Of a DNA stretch of 64,000 nucleotides, positions 24,301-34,400 are shown in pieces. The translations under genes were made by a program, and so were the position numbers. The stretch is from positions 62,001 to 126,000 of the forward strand of contig VWYX01000202.1 of assembly GCA_013396525.1 (NCBI GenBank). The letters are read 5' to 3'. Position 1 is the first letter of the stretch; the number at the start of each line of letters is the position of its first letter. The DNA is from Chaetorhynchus papuensis (taxonomy: Eukaryota > Chordata > Aves > Passeriformes > Rhipiduridae). The notes below the pieces were generated by a model. That model had not been told where the DNA came from. It saw only the letters and a program-made list of their open reading frames with translations, and made no database searches.

Positions 24301-27300
24301 CACATTACGAAGTACTATGACAAAGGTAAGTAAAAATAATTTATTTCACTATGATTGTAGCAGTCTAAAAATGAACTGTTTTCTATCCTAAATTGACAGG
24401 ATACTTTCTGGCACTAAGGTTAGTATGGATAACTAAACAAAAACAAGTTTTACCTGTCTGAAGTCATAAAGGTCATAATTCCTTGAAAAGAGGGGTGAGA
24501 AAAATGTCTCAGCTGCAAAGTCCATGTTCTCCAGGTGCTGCTGCCATCCTAGCTGGGAGCATGGAGCTCTCAACATGACCTCACTAGCTGCTGATCCTTT
24601 CACTTGGTGCCCTTGGAAGGCAACAGGCTACACAAGGCATTGGAATTATCACTAACAGGAAGTAAAAACTGCTCTGCAACTATCTACACAGGTGCTTTTT
24701 TTTTTTGCAACAAAAAAAAATCTGTTGGGAACTGCAGAAGAGAAACAAAAAACTCTGGGTTTTTTTCCTTGTAATTTGAATTTAAAACTCTCCCTGGAAA
24801 ACTTCCCACAGTGAGCTGTACTAAAAATTATAAGAACTGGTTAAAAGTTTATTAGGACTTACTGTAATATATTACAATTAGCAAATCATTTAACTGAAAT
24901 TTAGGAAACACTGTTAATTATACTTCAGTTCCACAGAAAGGTACCTTTGGCTGCCAGTCAGATGTCCCAGGGTCTCTTTGGGTTGCTGCTATTGGTGCAA
25001 TATATGCCTCTGTCTTCTGTAATAAATTGTCCACATAGTTGGGCTGCATAGAAAAGTATCAAAACCTAATTAGTCTAACAATTTAATAACCATTTAAAGT
25101 GAAAATTTAGGCTAAGAAATGTCTTGTATTTATACAAAGGAAGCATTTTCAGTTACAGCCTTTTTATTTGGAAGCCAGGACCATCCGTGACAGGATAAGA
25201 AATTTTTTTTGCTTTTCAAACAGGACAGAAAAAAAAGGAGGATTTAATCTAAAATCTTTCTTTAAGCTTTAGATGGATTGAAAAAGAAAAAATGCTGTTA
25301 ATAGCACTGAATAAAAATCAGTGTAAATCATCAAACACAAACAGTTGTCCCAGTGTATTTCAACCCAAATTTTTTTTTTCCAAGGAAAGCCATGTATTTA
25401 AAAAGACAGTGAAAACAAAAGGTGGTAAAAGATGGGGTAGGGAAGGAGAAGTGCCAGACATATCAATGGAATATTAAACATGAGTAAATACTAAAATTTG
25501 CATTAAGTTTCTTGTTATACATGAGGCCTCCTGAATATTGGCAAGAGGACATCCTCTGTTTATTACCAGCTTCATAAACAATGCCTCTAAGCAATTTGTA
25601 GCTCAACCTCTATGGTTCCATAAACCAAGAACTTTATTCCAGGAGCCAGGTGGAAAATGAATTTATCTTGTACAGATAAATATATGTAGTCAAAAATTGG
25701 TTACCATAAGGCCAGGAGAATCAAAGTATGAACAGGAAGATGCCTGTAAACTTTCTGAGTAAGGCATTTCTGTAAACTCTTTTGTAGCTACAAGAGATGG
25801 AAAAGCACAGTGAGTTACAGTCAATAGTCTGGGGTTTTTTACATGAAAACATCTGAATATTTACTGGTCTGCAAACCTTACCCATGCAACGAATTGCACA
25901 GTTAGGATTTAACCAAATGAGAGCAAACAGAGACAGACTTGGAGCTCACAATGTTGCTTTAAACAGTAAAAAATGCACAAGGGAACTTTTTTTACACATA
26001 ATTCCAAAAGTATTTCTCAATATGAGGAGAAATGAGAGTACAGAAGTCAAACAGCTACAGCCATATAGAATTCACTTTAAAATACAAGCTGACCGGACTT
26101 TTTTTCTTCTCAAGGGGTTTGAGTGTCTCCTTAGAAGTGTCTGTTTCACAGAACATGCTGTTACTTTCCTCCATCTTTTGCAAGCTCTCTAATGCTGTGC
26201 TATGCTGAATCAAAGCTCTCAGAAGAGCGATATCATTCACCAGGTGTGGGAGACCTGAGGAATTCTCAGCCACTGCTGTGCATTTCAGGCAATCCACCCC
26301 TACTGTTTCACCTCTGCAGGCTTCAGGAGATGCAGTTACATTCTCTGCATTTTTCAACTCAGTTTCTCCTACTGCTGTTTTTTTTGGAGATGAATAACCT
26401 GTTCCTAAAGGATCTGATTTTTGTGACAAAGCCAGCAGAGGGCTACCTGGTTTAATGCCATCACTCTTAGTATCCCAGAAGTGCTCTGAGCCAACATCTG
26501 GGGATTCCATGCATCCAAACTGTGCAACTCCTTCCTCAGTCTTTTTGTGCATGGCAGAAATCATTCTGCTGGGAGAAATACCTGGAACACTTCCAGTTGC
26601 CTTTTTTTTACTGGTTTCAGGGTGACATTCATTAACATTGGTGTCACCAGGCAAGAGATCAGAGTGCTGGTTTCTTATCCATAATGTGCCATTAATGGTG
26701 AGTGCTGCACAGCCATCCAAATCCTGCTCATTGTTTGTGGCTTCAAAACTTGATTGACTCTCATTGATCTCTTTTATGTTGCGACCATCACTTAAAAGTT
26801 CCACTTCGGTTCTGGTCTGGTTTGCATTTTTTTCTGCAGTTCTCCTGGCATCATTGTCACAAAGCTGGGGTGGTGTACCCCCATCTCCATCTAAATTTGA
26901 ACATTTGACTTCATTCTTGCTGTGTGTCTCTACTTCACAGCAAGAATGAGGCCTCGAGGCAGCATCTTGTGCACCTTGTGCTACATCTTCTCCCTTTTTT
27001 TAGCCTGGGCTCTGTGAAGGCGTGTCTCCCTCAGAGAGCTCCTTCACTTGTTTTTTTCACACGTCTTCATTGTCTGTGTCATTAAAATCAAAAGTCTCCA
27101 TTAGGCTGAAGTTCACCTCCATCAGTTCCTCATCTGAACTACAGTCTCTGCCATGCAAACTGAACTCCTCCTTCACAATTCCAGCTTCAGTCAATGTCAC
27201 ATCCCCAGAGAGCTCCAGGTCACTGGACACTCCCTCTGAATTTTGGCTTGGATGAAGCTCACACTGCATCTCTACAGACAAATTCTCTCTAAGCTTGTCA

Positions 27301-29587
27301 GTCCCTGAATGCTGCTCCCTGTATCCAAAGGGATTGTTTTCAAAGGTGGTTGGACTTGCTGAAGGTGAAATGTCACCTGAGGATGGGACAAACTGACTGT
27401 CACTCATTCTACTTATGGTGGACTCAGGTAGGAAGCAACTATCTGTGTCACAGTGATCTTGTAAACCTTGACTTGAATTATTTACCTTTTTGTCTTGTCT
27501 CTGTCCTGTGACTTCTTCAGCACCAGGTTGTTCAGCTGAATTTGGAAGCATTTCAGCATTCCAGTCCTTTTTATCACTTCCAGTTCCCTGCACAAAAGGC
27601 AGGCGCTGAGTATCTGGAATAAGTCCTTTGGCAGGATTGCCTGAAAAAGCTGCTAGGACGGGGCTTTGTTTGTCATATAAATCTGCATTTTCTGCTGCCT
27701 GAAACGTGGAAAGACAACCTGTGACTCCAGACGTTTGCTCTCTGTGTCCTTGCGCTGGTTTAGACTTCAGAAGAGCAATTTTTTTTGCTGTGCTCCTGAT
27801 GTGGTGGGACACTGCCCTGGGACCGGTGTGCCCATTTTTTTGAGGAGATTGTGGCTTCACAACAAACTGATCAGAGCTTTGCTTCTCTGTCTCCTCACAG
27901 CTGTCAGTAAACGGAGCTGAAAGCAGTGAGGACACAGACATGTGTTCTCTGCCATTGGCCCTACACCCCTCTTCCTGAAAGCCTGCAGAGGGATTTGTTT
28001 CTGCATCCCTCTTGCGAATCGTAGAAAATAATGGAGAGCTGATATAAAACTGGGATGGTTTTTTTCCTTGGCACTGCTTATATAAAGGCAACACTGGTGG
28101 TTTTTCTTCATCTTTTTTTTTTGGTATTTTCTTCTCAACTTGGCGTGGCCCTTGGAACCCCTAGGAGAGATTTTTTTAATTAATCCATTAATTTAAATTC
28201 ATCATTTTGTAATCAAGTGTTGAAAATTTTTTTCACTCCATGAACTATATTCTGATCAAATGGCCTGAAAATATATTCTGATCAAATCCACATGAGAATT
28301 CCACAGGTGCATAGAAACAACCTCAGGCCCTTGTGATTTTTACTGCAGGCTCAGCAACAGCAAACCTGTTAAACCAAATTTCCTAAGTGTGGAAAAAAAC
28401 ACCTACAGGGAACACATTCTGGATTACAGCTCAAAAAGCAAAAAAAAAGAGCAAGAAGAAATTATGTGTATATATTTACCATTCATGAGAATGTGTGTCC
28501 CTTTTGTTTTAAAATACATGTAAATACGAGACATAAAAACTTGGAACAAAAACACACCGTAAACTTCCTTTTCAAGCCTACAGGGAGATGTCTTGGGGGC
28601 AGAAGACCAGGTTTTACACCGTTTCTATCCACTGCTGGAGTTTCTGCTTTCCTTGGCTGGCCTTCAGAAGGCTTTTCACTCACTTTGACTGCTTCAACTG
28701 TGATTAAGTATCGCTCACTTTCTAAATCATCTCCGGGAGTCACCTGGAAAGGAGAGAGCAGCAGTGTGTAGGTAATAGTACTATATACGAAACAATAATA
28801 TATGTAATTATTTTAAATAAATACAGTCTTTTAAGTACTTACATGTAAAAAACTCAGGTACTTAGACTTACTATATCACAGATGCCATATAAGACTTTTT
28901 TTTTTATATATATTCTAAAAAGCAACTTAGCTTCAATGGTTATTCCATATATCACTGTAATACACTGTTTTTACCCAAAAGGAAGAAAACTTCCTTGAAA
29001 CCTTCTGCACTTTTTTTAGGATTTATCAATAAATAGAAGTTGTTTTCCCATTCCATTATTTGCACTTTTTTTTAGTTTTATACCAACAACAAGAAAAATT
29101 ACTATTTTAGCTACCAAAAAGTGTTTGAAATGCTGCCTGAAGGACAAACGACAATCAGATATAAAAATAACAACTCCATTTTTTTTATACCTGAGATTTT
29201 ATAAAAATACTCTCCAGACATTGTCCTTTATCATCAAACAAAGTAGCCTGCAATATAAAAATAAGATTTTAAACAACCAGTTATTTCACAAATCAACTAG
29301 ACTGCCACTGACAGTCCAGCAGTAGCAGATGATATTAAATCCAACATTTTTTTGTCTGAATTTTCACCTGATTTCTGCCAGTTCTAACCCTCAGAATTCC
29401 ATCTTGCCACGTTTTTGATTTTTTCATCTTTTGGTGAGTGTATAATACCTGTTTTAAATAGGTAAAATGTTGAAAAAACAACACGCAAGAAAATGTTCAA
29501 ATACTTCAGCAGCTACAGTCTTTAAAGTTATTCCTACTTAATTGTACAGAGTTAAAAATCACTCACAGTAAATTCTTGAGAGGCCAT
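13942..29587 (-). CDS. ZGRF1: ZGRF1, GRF zinc-finger SF1 helicase (28 coding exons)
   Basis: Coding exons, 5' to 3': 29567-29587, 29368-29448, 29191-29247, 28558-28743, about 26105-28160, 25705-25787, 24945-25043, 24454-24627, 24090-24195, 23902-24008, 23553-23697, 22136-22794, 20916-21054, 20326-20510, 20021-20208, 19325-19464, 19101-19247, 18404-18518, 18018-18277, 17388-17547, 16685-16762, 16390-16537, 16006-16133, 15604-15727, 15149-15325, 14886-15020, 14519-14780, 13942-14057. All phases agree and the total is 6276 nt, giving 2091 aa against about 2100 in human. Domains are an N-terminal DUF2439 (1-115), a long disordered region, a GRF zinc finger near 1305-1380, and a C-terminal UPF1-like SF1 helicase from about 1640. 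From published family work, ZGRF1 is a nuclear 5'-3' helicase that supports recombination repair and crosslink resistance. Two in-frame stops in exon 5 lie in T-runs and look artefactual. The exon 5 donor and the exon 9 and 23 acceptors are inferred because T-runs cover them. Confidence 0.93.
15358..15486 (+). mobile_element. CR1 LINE 3' terminus
   Basis: Sense on +, antisense to ZGRF1, in the intron between 15325 and 15604. It reads GATGGAGCTTGGAGCA, CTGGTCTAGTGGAAGG, GCAGGGGGTTGGATTAG and GGTCCCTTCCAACCC, then a CATTCTGTGATTTTATGA tail. This is the 3' end and octamer-like terminus of avian CR1. It carries no T-run. Confidence 0.93.
15604..16133 (-). CDS. ZGRF1: ZGRF1 exons 23-24: DECSQ (motif II) and GDPKQLPP (motif III)
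   Basis: Exon 16006-16133 carries VVGVTCAACPFPCLNALRFP and the Walker B-like LDECSQMTEP. Exon 15604-15727 carries LVLVGDPKQLPPTIQGSE and the LEQTLFDRLCLM segment. The acceptor of the first lies in the T-run at 16132-16138. A start at 16133 gives V-K-V-V-G-V, which matches the human V-R-V-V-G-V in phase 0. The T-run at 16020-16026 turns an expected Ala-Ser-Leu-Leu into Ala-Lys-Lys-Leu next to motif II. Confidence 0.92.
16390..16762 (-). CDS. ZGRF1: ZGRF1 exons 21-22: inter-motif helicase segment
   Basis: Exon 16685-16762 reads LLDLGFEDFIRVGSIRKITK. Exon 16390-16537 reads SLHAGSGNENEQLKELLALM, then KEDLTPAEKMYVRKSIEQHK. The two correspond closely to the human helicase between motifs Ia and II. 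Phases 2-2 and 2-0 fit their neighbours. Confidence 0.92.
17388..18277 (-). CDS. ZGRF1: ZGRF1 exons 19-20: Walker A motif
   Basis: Exon 18018-18277 carries NPDQATSLIHIAQMM. It ends TITIIRG at a weak GTACAC donor but in the right phase. Exon 17388-17547 continues VFGAGKSYLLSVVILFLVQL, so the P-loop G-x-FGAGKS spans the junction. It then gives motif Ia, LLIASSTNVAVDRILLG. A T-run at 18036-18042 changes residues that are T-F-P in human to K-K-T here, which points to lost bases. Confidence 0.93.
18404..19464 (-). CDS. ZGRF1: ZGRF1 exons 16-18: linker before the helicase
   Basis: Exons 19325-19464, 19101-19247 and 18404-18518. They read KAFEIPTQRYSKFKKF through LYLKLSRKEHSSLYSK, then DDIWVVSKTLNFDPIDTFIA with SAFFGPSSNNEIELLPLKGY, then CVHALLVCNASGELASLRNM. 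This region is conserved with human ZGRF1 and precedes the first ATPase motif. Exon phases are 2-1, 1-1 and 1-2, and all sites are GT-AG. Confidence 0.92.
20021..21054 (-). CDS. ZGRF1: ZGRF1 exons 13-15: GRF-type zinc finger
   Basis: Exons 20916-21054, 20326-20510 and 20021-20208. The first ends in RKISIPAAFQSHTHYKQVFKAAL. The second gives the ALSKVDISFYTTV stretch and, after CAPLCNHMHPAKLVMVKKEG, joins GRLFYACDAPKAEQCSFFKW in the third. Cys, His, Cys and Cys in this order form the GRF zinc finger (also found in TOP3A, NEIL3 and APE2), which binds single-stranded nucleic acid. DTKSIGTYLRSQKIAVYEECQ follows. Confidence 0.93.
22136..25787 (-). CDS. ZGRF1: ZGRF1 exons 6-12: central region
   Basis: Seven exons: 25705-25787, 24945-25043, 24454-24627, 24090-24195, 23902-24008, 23553-23697 and 22136-22794. 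They include PNYVDNLLQKTEAYIAPIAA, PVAFQGHQVKGSAASEVML and the segment FAAETFFSPLFSRNYDLYDF, which I recognise from vertebrate ZGRF1. The acceptor of 24090-24195 is hidden. Only a start inside the T-run at about 24195-24202 gives a phase-0 join (Q then TSGSRSLHKDD). The 659-nt exon 12 holds six T-runs, which read as Lys/Phe patches but make no stop. The long introns between exons hold no recognised feature. Confidence 0.82.
26105..28160 (-). CDS. ZGRF1: ZGRF1 exon 5: large disordered-region exon with two artefactual stops
   Basis: Starts GFQGPRQVEKK at 28160 in phase with exon 4 and stays open for about 685 codons, except for TGA at 27057-27059 and TAA at 27000-27002. In both, the T or A that makes the stop belongs to a 7-T run (27051-27057 and 26995-27001), so the codon is not trustworthy. 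Between and beyond them the same frame continues with normal composition (Ser, Glu, Lys and Asn-rich, with several SQ and SP sites). The donor must leave one base of a codon. None of the visible GT sites is both strong and in that phase, while the T-run at 26099-26105 sits where one is expected. A pseudogene is unlikely because all the other 27 exons are intact. Confidence 0.85.
28246..28287. repeat. Short direct duplication
   Basis: TATATTCTGATCAAAT occurs at 28246-28261 and again at 28272-28287, in a ZGRF1 intron. Confidence 0.8.
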
Positions 29588-29647
29588 TGCTTTGGCAACA
29601 CAGTCATCCAACAACTTATTTCACAGATATCCACATCTTCCCACAGC
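28558..29647 (-). CDS. ZGRF1: ZGRF1 exons 1-4: start codon and DUF2439 domain
   Basis: The first coding exon has a good acceptor (pyrimidine tract then ag, at + strand 29648-29649), about 60 nt of 5' UTR and the ATG at 29585-29587 (MASQEFT). The next three exons read VLYTHQKMKKSKTWQDGILRV, ATLFDDKGQCLESIFIKSQ and VTPGDDLESERYLITVEAVKV, then a Lys-rich end at LKRKFT. Together they make the 115-residue DUF2439 fold, which begins ZGRF1 and related fungal repair proteins. All boundaries are GT-AG and in phase 0. A further non-coding first exon probably lies in the CpG-rich promoter, but I could not place it. Confidence 0.9.
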
Positions 29648-30625
29648 CTGAGAGACAGGGAAATGCTCAGGATGCACCAGAACTGTGAAGGAAAGGTGTG
29701 GACAAAAAATTACTTCTCTTTTCCCCTCAAAAGAAAAGAGTTAGATGCAAGACAGTGTCAAACCAGTGGGGTAGAGCTGCTGTGGGCATTTTAAAGAGAA
29801 ACCTCAAAACAAATTTAAGAGACTGCTGGTAACAAAATCGCTTCTTTTTATAGATGTCAAGATATTTTCTAGCTTTTACGTGAATTCATTCATTTAAATG
29901 AATGGCTTTTTTTTCTGAATACTCTTATTCAGAATTACCTGAACTAAAACCCCAAAAGTTTATTTTTTTAAAAAAAAAAAAAACCCGAACAAAAAACAAA
30001 ACACCACCACCCCCCCCCTTTTTTTCCCAAGAACAACCAAAAACCAAAAAAAAAACCCAGAGAAGCCGTCACCATTTTTTTTTTGTCACAGGTGCGGAGT
30101 TGGTCATGCATGTTTAACTCATGCAAAAAATTTTTTTCTCTTCAAACCAGCTCCCCCTGAAGCCAGACCTCTTTGCATATTCAAAGTTTTTTTGAAATGA
30201 ATTCTAAATTAAATTTCTATATACTCTTTAGATTAGTGAGAATTTTTTTATATGACGAAAAGGGGAAAGATTCGCCCTGTTTCTTATGGCTGCCACCTCC
30301 TCGGGTGCTTCGTAAGGTGAAAATCCCTGGAAACGAACACCCCTTTTAGGACAGAGTTATTCCTCAAGTTATTAGAGCAGCTGGATCAATGCGAACCCTT
30401 AGGATGAGTCCCGAGGGAATGCCACGGGCACTGGGACGCGCCGAGCACACGGACACGCCGCTGTCAAAGCCGCTGCCTCCACACAGCCCTTTCCCAGCCC
30501 TTCATCCTCCAGCGCTGCCGCCTTTTTTTGCGCCGCCTGCCAGGGGGATGCCCCGAGGGACCGCGACCGCCGCCTCCCTTTTTTTCCGGGGGGCCGGGCG
30601 GACACCCCGATCCTACCCAGCGGCT

Positions 30626-30690
30626 CCGGGATCGTTTTTTTGATCGGGATCGGGATCGGCATCAGGATCGGGATCGGGATCGGGATCAGG
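30626..30690. repeat. (GGGATC)n hexanucleotide repeat
   Basis: Tandem GGGATC units with a few variants (GGCATC, AGGATC), interrupted by a T7 block at about 30635-30641 and followed by another. It sits on the shoulder of the divergent promoter. Confidence 0.85.
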
Positions 30691-30735
30691 TTTTTTTCCG
30701 CCGCCTTTCCGAACTTCCCGCCGCAGCGCCACGCC

Positions 30736-30743
30736 TGACGTCA
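30736..30743. promoter_or_regulatory. CRE palindrome TGACGTCA
   Basis: Full 8-bp CREB/ATF site inside the CpG-rich divergent promoter, typical of housekeeping bidirectional promoters. Confidence 0.6.
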
Positions 30744-30773
30744 CGATTTTTTTACGCCCCGCGAGGAGGAAGT

Positions 30774-30779
30774 CACGTG
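30774..30779. promoter_or_regulatory. E-box CACGTG
   Basis: Canonical USF/MYC/MAX-type E-box in the context GTCACGTG, adjacent to an ETS-like GGAAGT. Confidence 0.5.
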
Positions 30780-30879
30780 CACCCAAAGTCGGGCGCGCCC
30801 CCGACGCCGCCGCGCACGCGCGGGCGCCGCCGCGGGGCTTTTTTTTTTTTCCCTTGGATTTTTTTGGAGCGGGTAGCGT

Positions 30880-30971
30880 GTCGCGCCGGGATTGACAAGG
30901 ACGGTGGTAGAGCCGGAGCCGCGGACGGGCCGGGCGGAGCCGAACCGGTGTCGCCGCGGCGGCGGCGGCAG
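30880..30971 (+). other. LARP7: LARP7 5' non-coding first exon (approximate start)
   Basis: GC-rich sequence ending GGCGGCAG followed by the donor GTCAGT at 30972. The next LARP7 exon begins one base before its ATG, so a non-coding first exon is required, and this is the only good + strand donor I see in the promoter. The TSS at about 30880 is a guess. Confidence 0.5.
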
Positions 30972-33900
30972 GTCAGTGGCCGGGGAGGGGCTATGGGTTT
31001 GCCGGTTGCGGCGGCGGTGGCGGCGGCGCAGACAGGGGGCGCTGTCGTTCCCTCCGCGGCTTTCCCGCCGCCCGCGCGCAGCTTCCCCCCCTGACCCCCC
31101 CGCGCGCTCCCCTCACGGCCGGGGCGGGGGGGTTGCGTCGGTCCCCTCAGGTCATCGCTCCCCGCCGGCATCACACTGTAACCTTTGCCCATCCTTTGCC
31201 CGCCCCGGGCATCCTCCTCTCCCGGTGCCCGCTGCTCCCGACGCGTGTGGCGCCTTCCTGAGGGCTCGTCACCGCCCCGGGGCGCTGAGGTGGCTTTGCC
31301 CGCAAGTGATGCCCAGGTGACTTCTGCGTGGGGTCATGCCTTGACGCCTCGTGTTGGGGCCGAGAGACTCGTGCTGAGGGGGCCTGTGTGGAACTACAGA
31401 CTCTGGGCTAGTCTCTGCTTGTTTTTTTTAATGTTCTGTCTGTAAGATCTGTGAATCGCTACGGCAGCAGCACCTGCAGTGGTAAATGTATGGTGGTCCG
31501 GCTTCCCAGCATAAGTCAGAGCTAGAAAAGTGTATGTCACATTGTGGTCTGCCCCTTAAAGCCCACAATGTAAAGAAGGTGAGGTTCTACAGTTTTTCAG
31601 TGGTTTTGGTCTAGTGCAGCAGCTACCAGGGCAGGAGAGTGCATGGCTTTTGTAACCACCTCCACTCTGCTTCCAAGTACTTATTCCTGCTGCTTGTTCA
31701 GTTCTTTAACCACCTAGTTTTCCCAACAGGGAAGAACCCGAAATTAGTTCTCAGGTCATAAAATTCAGCTGTGTTACATGAGGGTGAGGTATGGTGAGGT
31801 AAAGGAGCTGTTTTTTTCTTTGGGTGTCATGCAGGTGAATCCACCTAAATCAGAGTTCTGGTGCTGGCATATATTTTAATTATAACCACAGAATCGCTTA
31901 TGTAGGAAAAGACCTCTGAGATTTTTTTTAACCTTTGACCGATCACCACCTTGTCAACCAGACCGTGGCTCTAAGTCCTTTTTTTAGTCTTGAACACAAA
32001 TAAATCCACTTTGCCCCTCCTGGGAAGACAGAGGGAAGGGCACAAGTGGCACACAGGGATCTGTCTCCCTGTGTGTGGGAACAGCCTTAACACTCATCAC
32101 TGTCAAGTGGAAGCAAAGCTTTTTCTGTTTGTGGGCACACTAGTTTCATGGATATATTGAATGCCTTACAACTGCGTTTAAAATGATGTATTTGTTTCAT
32201 TGCTTAAAATGGGAGGGGAAGAGAAGAAGGTTCTTTGGTTTTGGGTTAAGAAATTTGTGCTGGCCCCCATCTATTAACTCCTGTCCTTTGTTACCTCACT
32301 TTGCATAGAGAGAAGTTTCAGGGCAGGGCAGGAACTTCGTTGCTGCAGCTCTGCCTGTGTCTCTGTTGGTGTAAAACTGTTACAGGATGTCTTTTTTAGT
32401 TTCAGGTTTACTGATTATTTGCATTTATTCTGCAGTACCTGCCTAGGGCTGCCACTGACTATACAGAAACATTTTCATAGTATATAAAGTATTTTCAATT
32501 CTTCTTTTTTCTCCCTCATCCCCTGTTGCCCATTTTACTTTTTAAAATGCTTCAAGGAAACAAACATTTGCATCAGTGCTTAAAAGAATAAAGAGTATTT
32601 TATATCTGCACCCTGTTTTTTCCAGGCCTTGGATTACTGTTCAAATTTTTATGTTTTCTAGATGTTGATAGTAATAGAAATTGGGGTTGGATATGGGTTA
32701 GCAGGGACATCTTTAATTTTTATCGAGCCTAGATAAATGTCTATAGATGGGTGTGGCGCTGTGTTATTTTGATTTACATTAATGTTGCTTTCCTAAAGTT
32801 CCTTCCCCATGTTTAATTTTTTTTTCTTCTTCTGGTTTCACTCTGGCACACAGAGGCACTGCGATTTTATTTCTTTTAAGGAGATCTTTTGCTTTATCAG
32901 TGTGAAGTTTTGAGCCTGCTTTTGCTTTGCTCTGATTTTAATTGTTTGTCAGAGTAGTGCTGGCAGTGTGAGAGTTGACATCTGAAAAATACAGACTGTC
33001 TTACACCCGGGCATATGGGGATTGCTACATTAATTACTTGGATTTTCGTGTACATATTAATAGTTGATATTTGCTCTGACTCTGGAGAAGCTTGAAGTAC
33101 AAAGTGATTTTCTCAAAGTTTCATTTCTAAAGCGCAAAGTGTGGGGGAAGCCCGGAATGCAGCTTGCAGCATTTTTCTTCTAGCTTGAATTAGAACCCCT
33201 CTTCTGGGAAGGAAGTCCCGGAGCTGAGTGACTCAAAATGCTCTTTAAAAAAAAGCTGTGCTGCCCATGAGCCACACGAATATGTTGGTGTGGTTCCTTA
33301 ATGCTGTTCAGCCACTACGAATATCCCATAATGACTTTTTACGTTTATGATGCACCGCCGTGTAGCCCTCAGCTAAGCAGCGTATTGTCTGCTGGTTATT
33401 AATATAAAAAACTTGCTGAAGGGCATGAGTGGAGCTTGAACTTGCTGAGCAGTTTTACCTGGTTTATCTTTCCAAGGTAACTGCTGACCTTTCACTATCT
33501 TGAGTCGTCAGCTCACAGCGGGGGAGGAGAAACTGATCTCCGGCTGAGGAAGCCTGATTTGCACAATAATTTGGGGACCATTTCCATTTCACCATCCTGT
33601 TGTCGAGGTGGGCTTCCTCTCTGATGGCTGAGCTCACGTTTCTCTCTCTGCTGCCTTGTTTTTTTGCTGAGAAGTCTTTCATATGGTGATTGCGACATTA
33701 ATTACTTTAATTTTTGTGTTAATTTAATTTTCCAAAAGCTGTCTGCTTCTGGCAGCGTTGCTTAGTTTTGCTCGTGTGAAATGAGGTACTGAAGTGGTGA
33801 CTGGCAGTTTTCAGCTACAGCGAATTGAAATGTGAACAAAAGAGATGGATTGATGCATTAAAAAGGTTTTCTATTTTTCAAGATGAATCTGTATATTAAG

Positions 33901-34399
33901 TCACTTGCTTCTAGTTAGTGTTTATTTTTCAGGGCCCCTTTTTTTGAGTTCTGGCCGACCGTGGTTTGCCATTAAAATCAGAGACCCCTAACTGAATTAC
34001 TGCTCTTGGGCAGGGCCTTTGCAGATGATGGAGTGAGTGGTTTGCATTTTTGACATAATAAAGACAATTTTTAAAAACAATCCTTACTATTACCCGATCG
34101 TCCGTGATCAGGGTTAGTTTCTGAAGTGTGTGGTGCTCCTGGGTTTGTTGTGTGATCTTTCTAATGGTTTGTACTGGGAGTTAGGGGGAGTGGAGAAAAA
34201 AGGATGTATCTTTTCAATTTTTTTTAAAATGTGTTTATGAGGAGGGAAATTACCTGCTTTTCAGCTTTCGTTGTTTTTTTTTCCTTTTAGCAAGTAACTT
34301 GCTTTTCTGGTCACAGGGCAAAAGATTGAACAAGAACATTTACTCCTTGAAATAAGACTTTTGTTTTTTTTAAGATTGTATTTACCTCTCATTTGACAG
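30972..34399 (+). other. LARP7: LARP7 intron 1
   Basis: No coding exon is recognised in this 3.4-kb stretch. It contains a diverged CR1 piece at 31885-32010 and many T-runs. Its 3' end reads catttgacag before the coding exon. Confidence 0.6.
31885..32010 (-). mobile_element. CR1-like LINE remnant
   Basis: Antisense on +. ACCACAGAATCGCTTATG and GGAAAAGACCTCTGAG match the CR1 end (consensus about AGAATCA..GGTTGGAAAAGACC), followed by diverged CACCACCTTGTC and a CTTGAACAC block. Two T-runs obscure the middle. Confidence 0.65.
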
Positions 34400-34400
34400 A

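Larger units (their letters stand above)
30400..31330. promoter_or_regulatory. CpG-rich bidirectional promoter of ZGRF1 and LARP7
   Basis: Dense in CG dinucleotides compared with the AT-rich introns on either side, and located between the divergent ZGRF1 (-) and LARP7 (+) starts. It contains a perfect CRE, TGACGTCA, at 30736-30743, an ETS-like GGAAGT at 30768-30773 and CACGTG at 30774-30779, about 110-150 bp before the inferred LARP7 exon 1 donor region. The two genes are also head-to-head in human. Several T-runs interrupt the island. Confidence 0.75.

Noticed and set aside
24271..24325. Plus-strand exon-like module (acceptor, 55 nt open, donor GTAAGT) inside ZGRF1.
   Set aside because: Its pyrimidine tract is partly a T-run artefact, the 18-residue peptide is not recognisable, and no partner exons lie on the + strand nearby.
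13942..29587. ZGRF1 as a pseudogene because of two in-frame stops.
   Set aside because: Both stops depend on T-run bases, while all 28 exons keep phase and all helicase motifs are intact.
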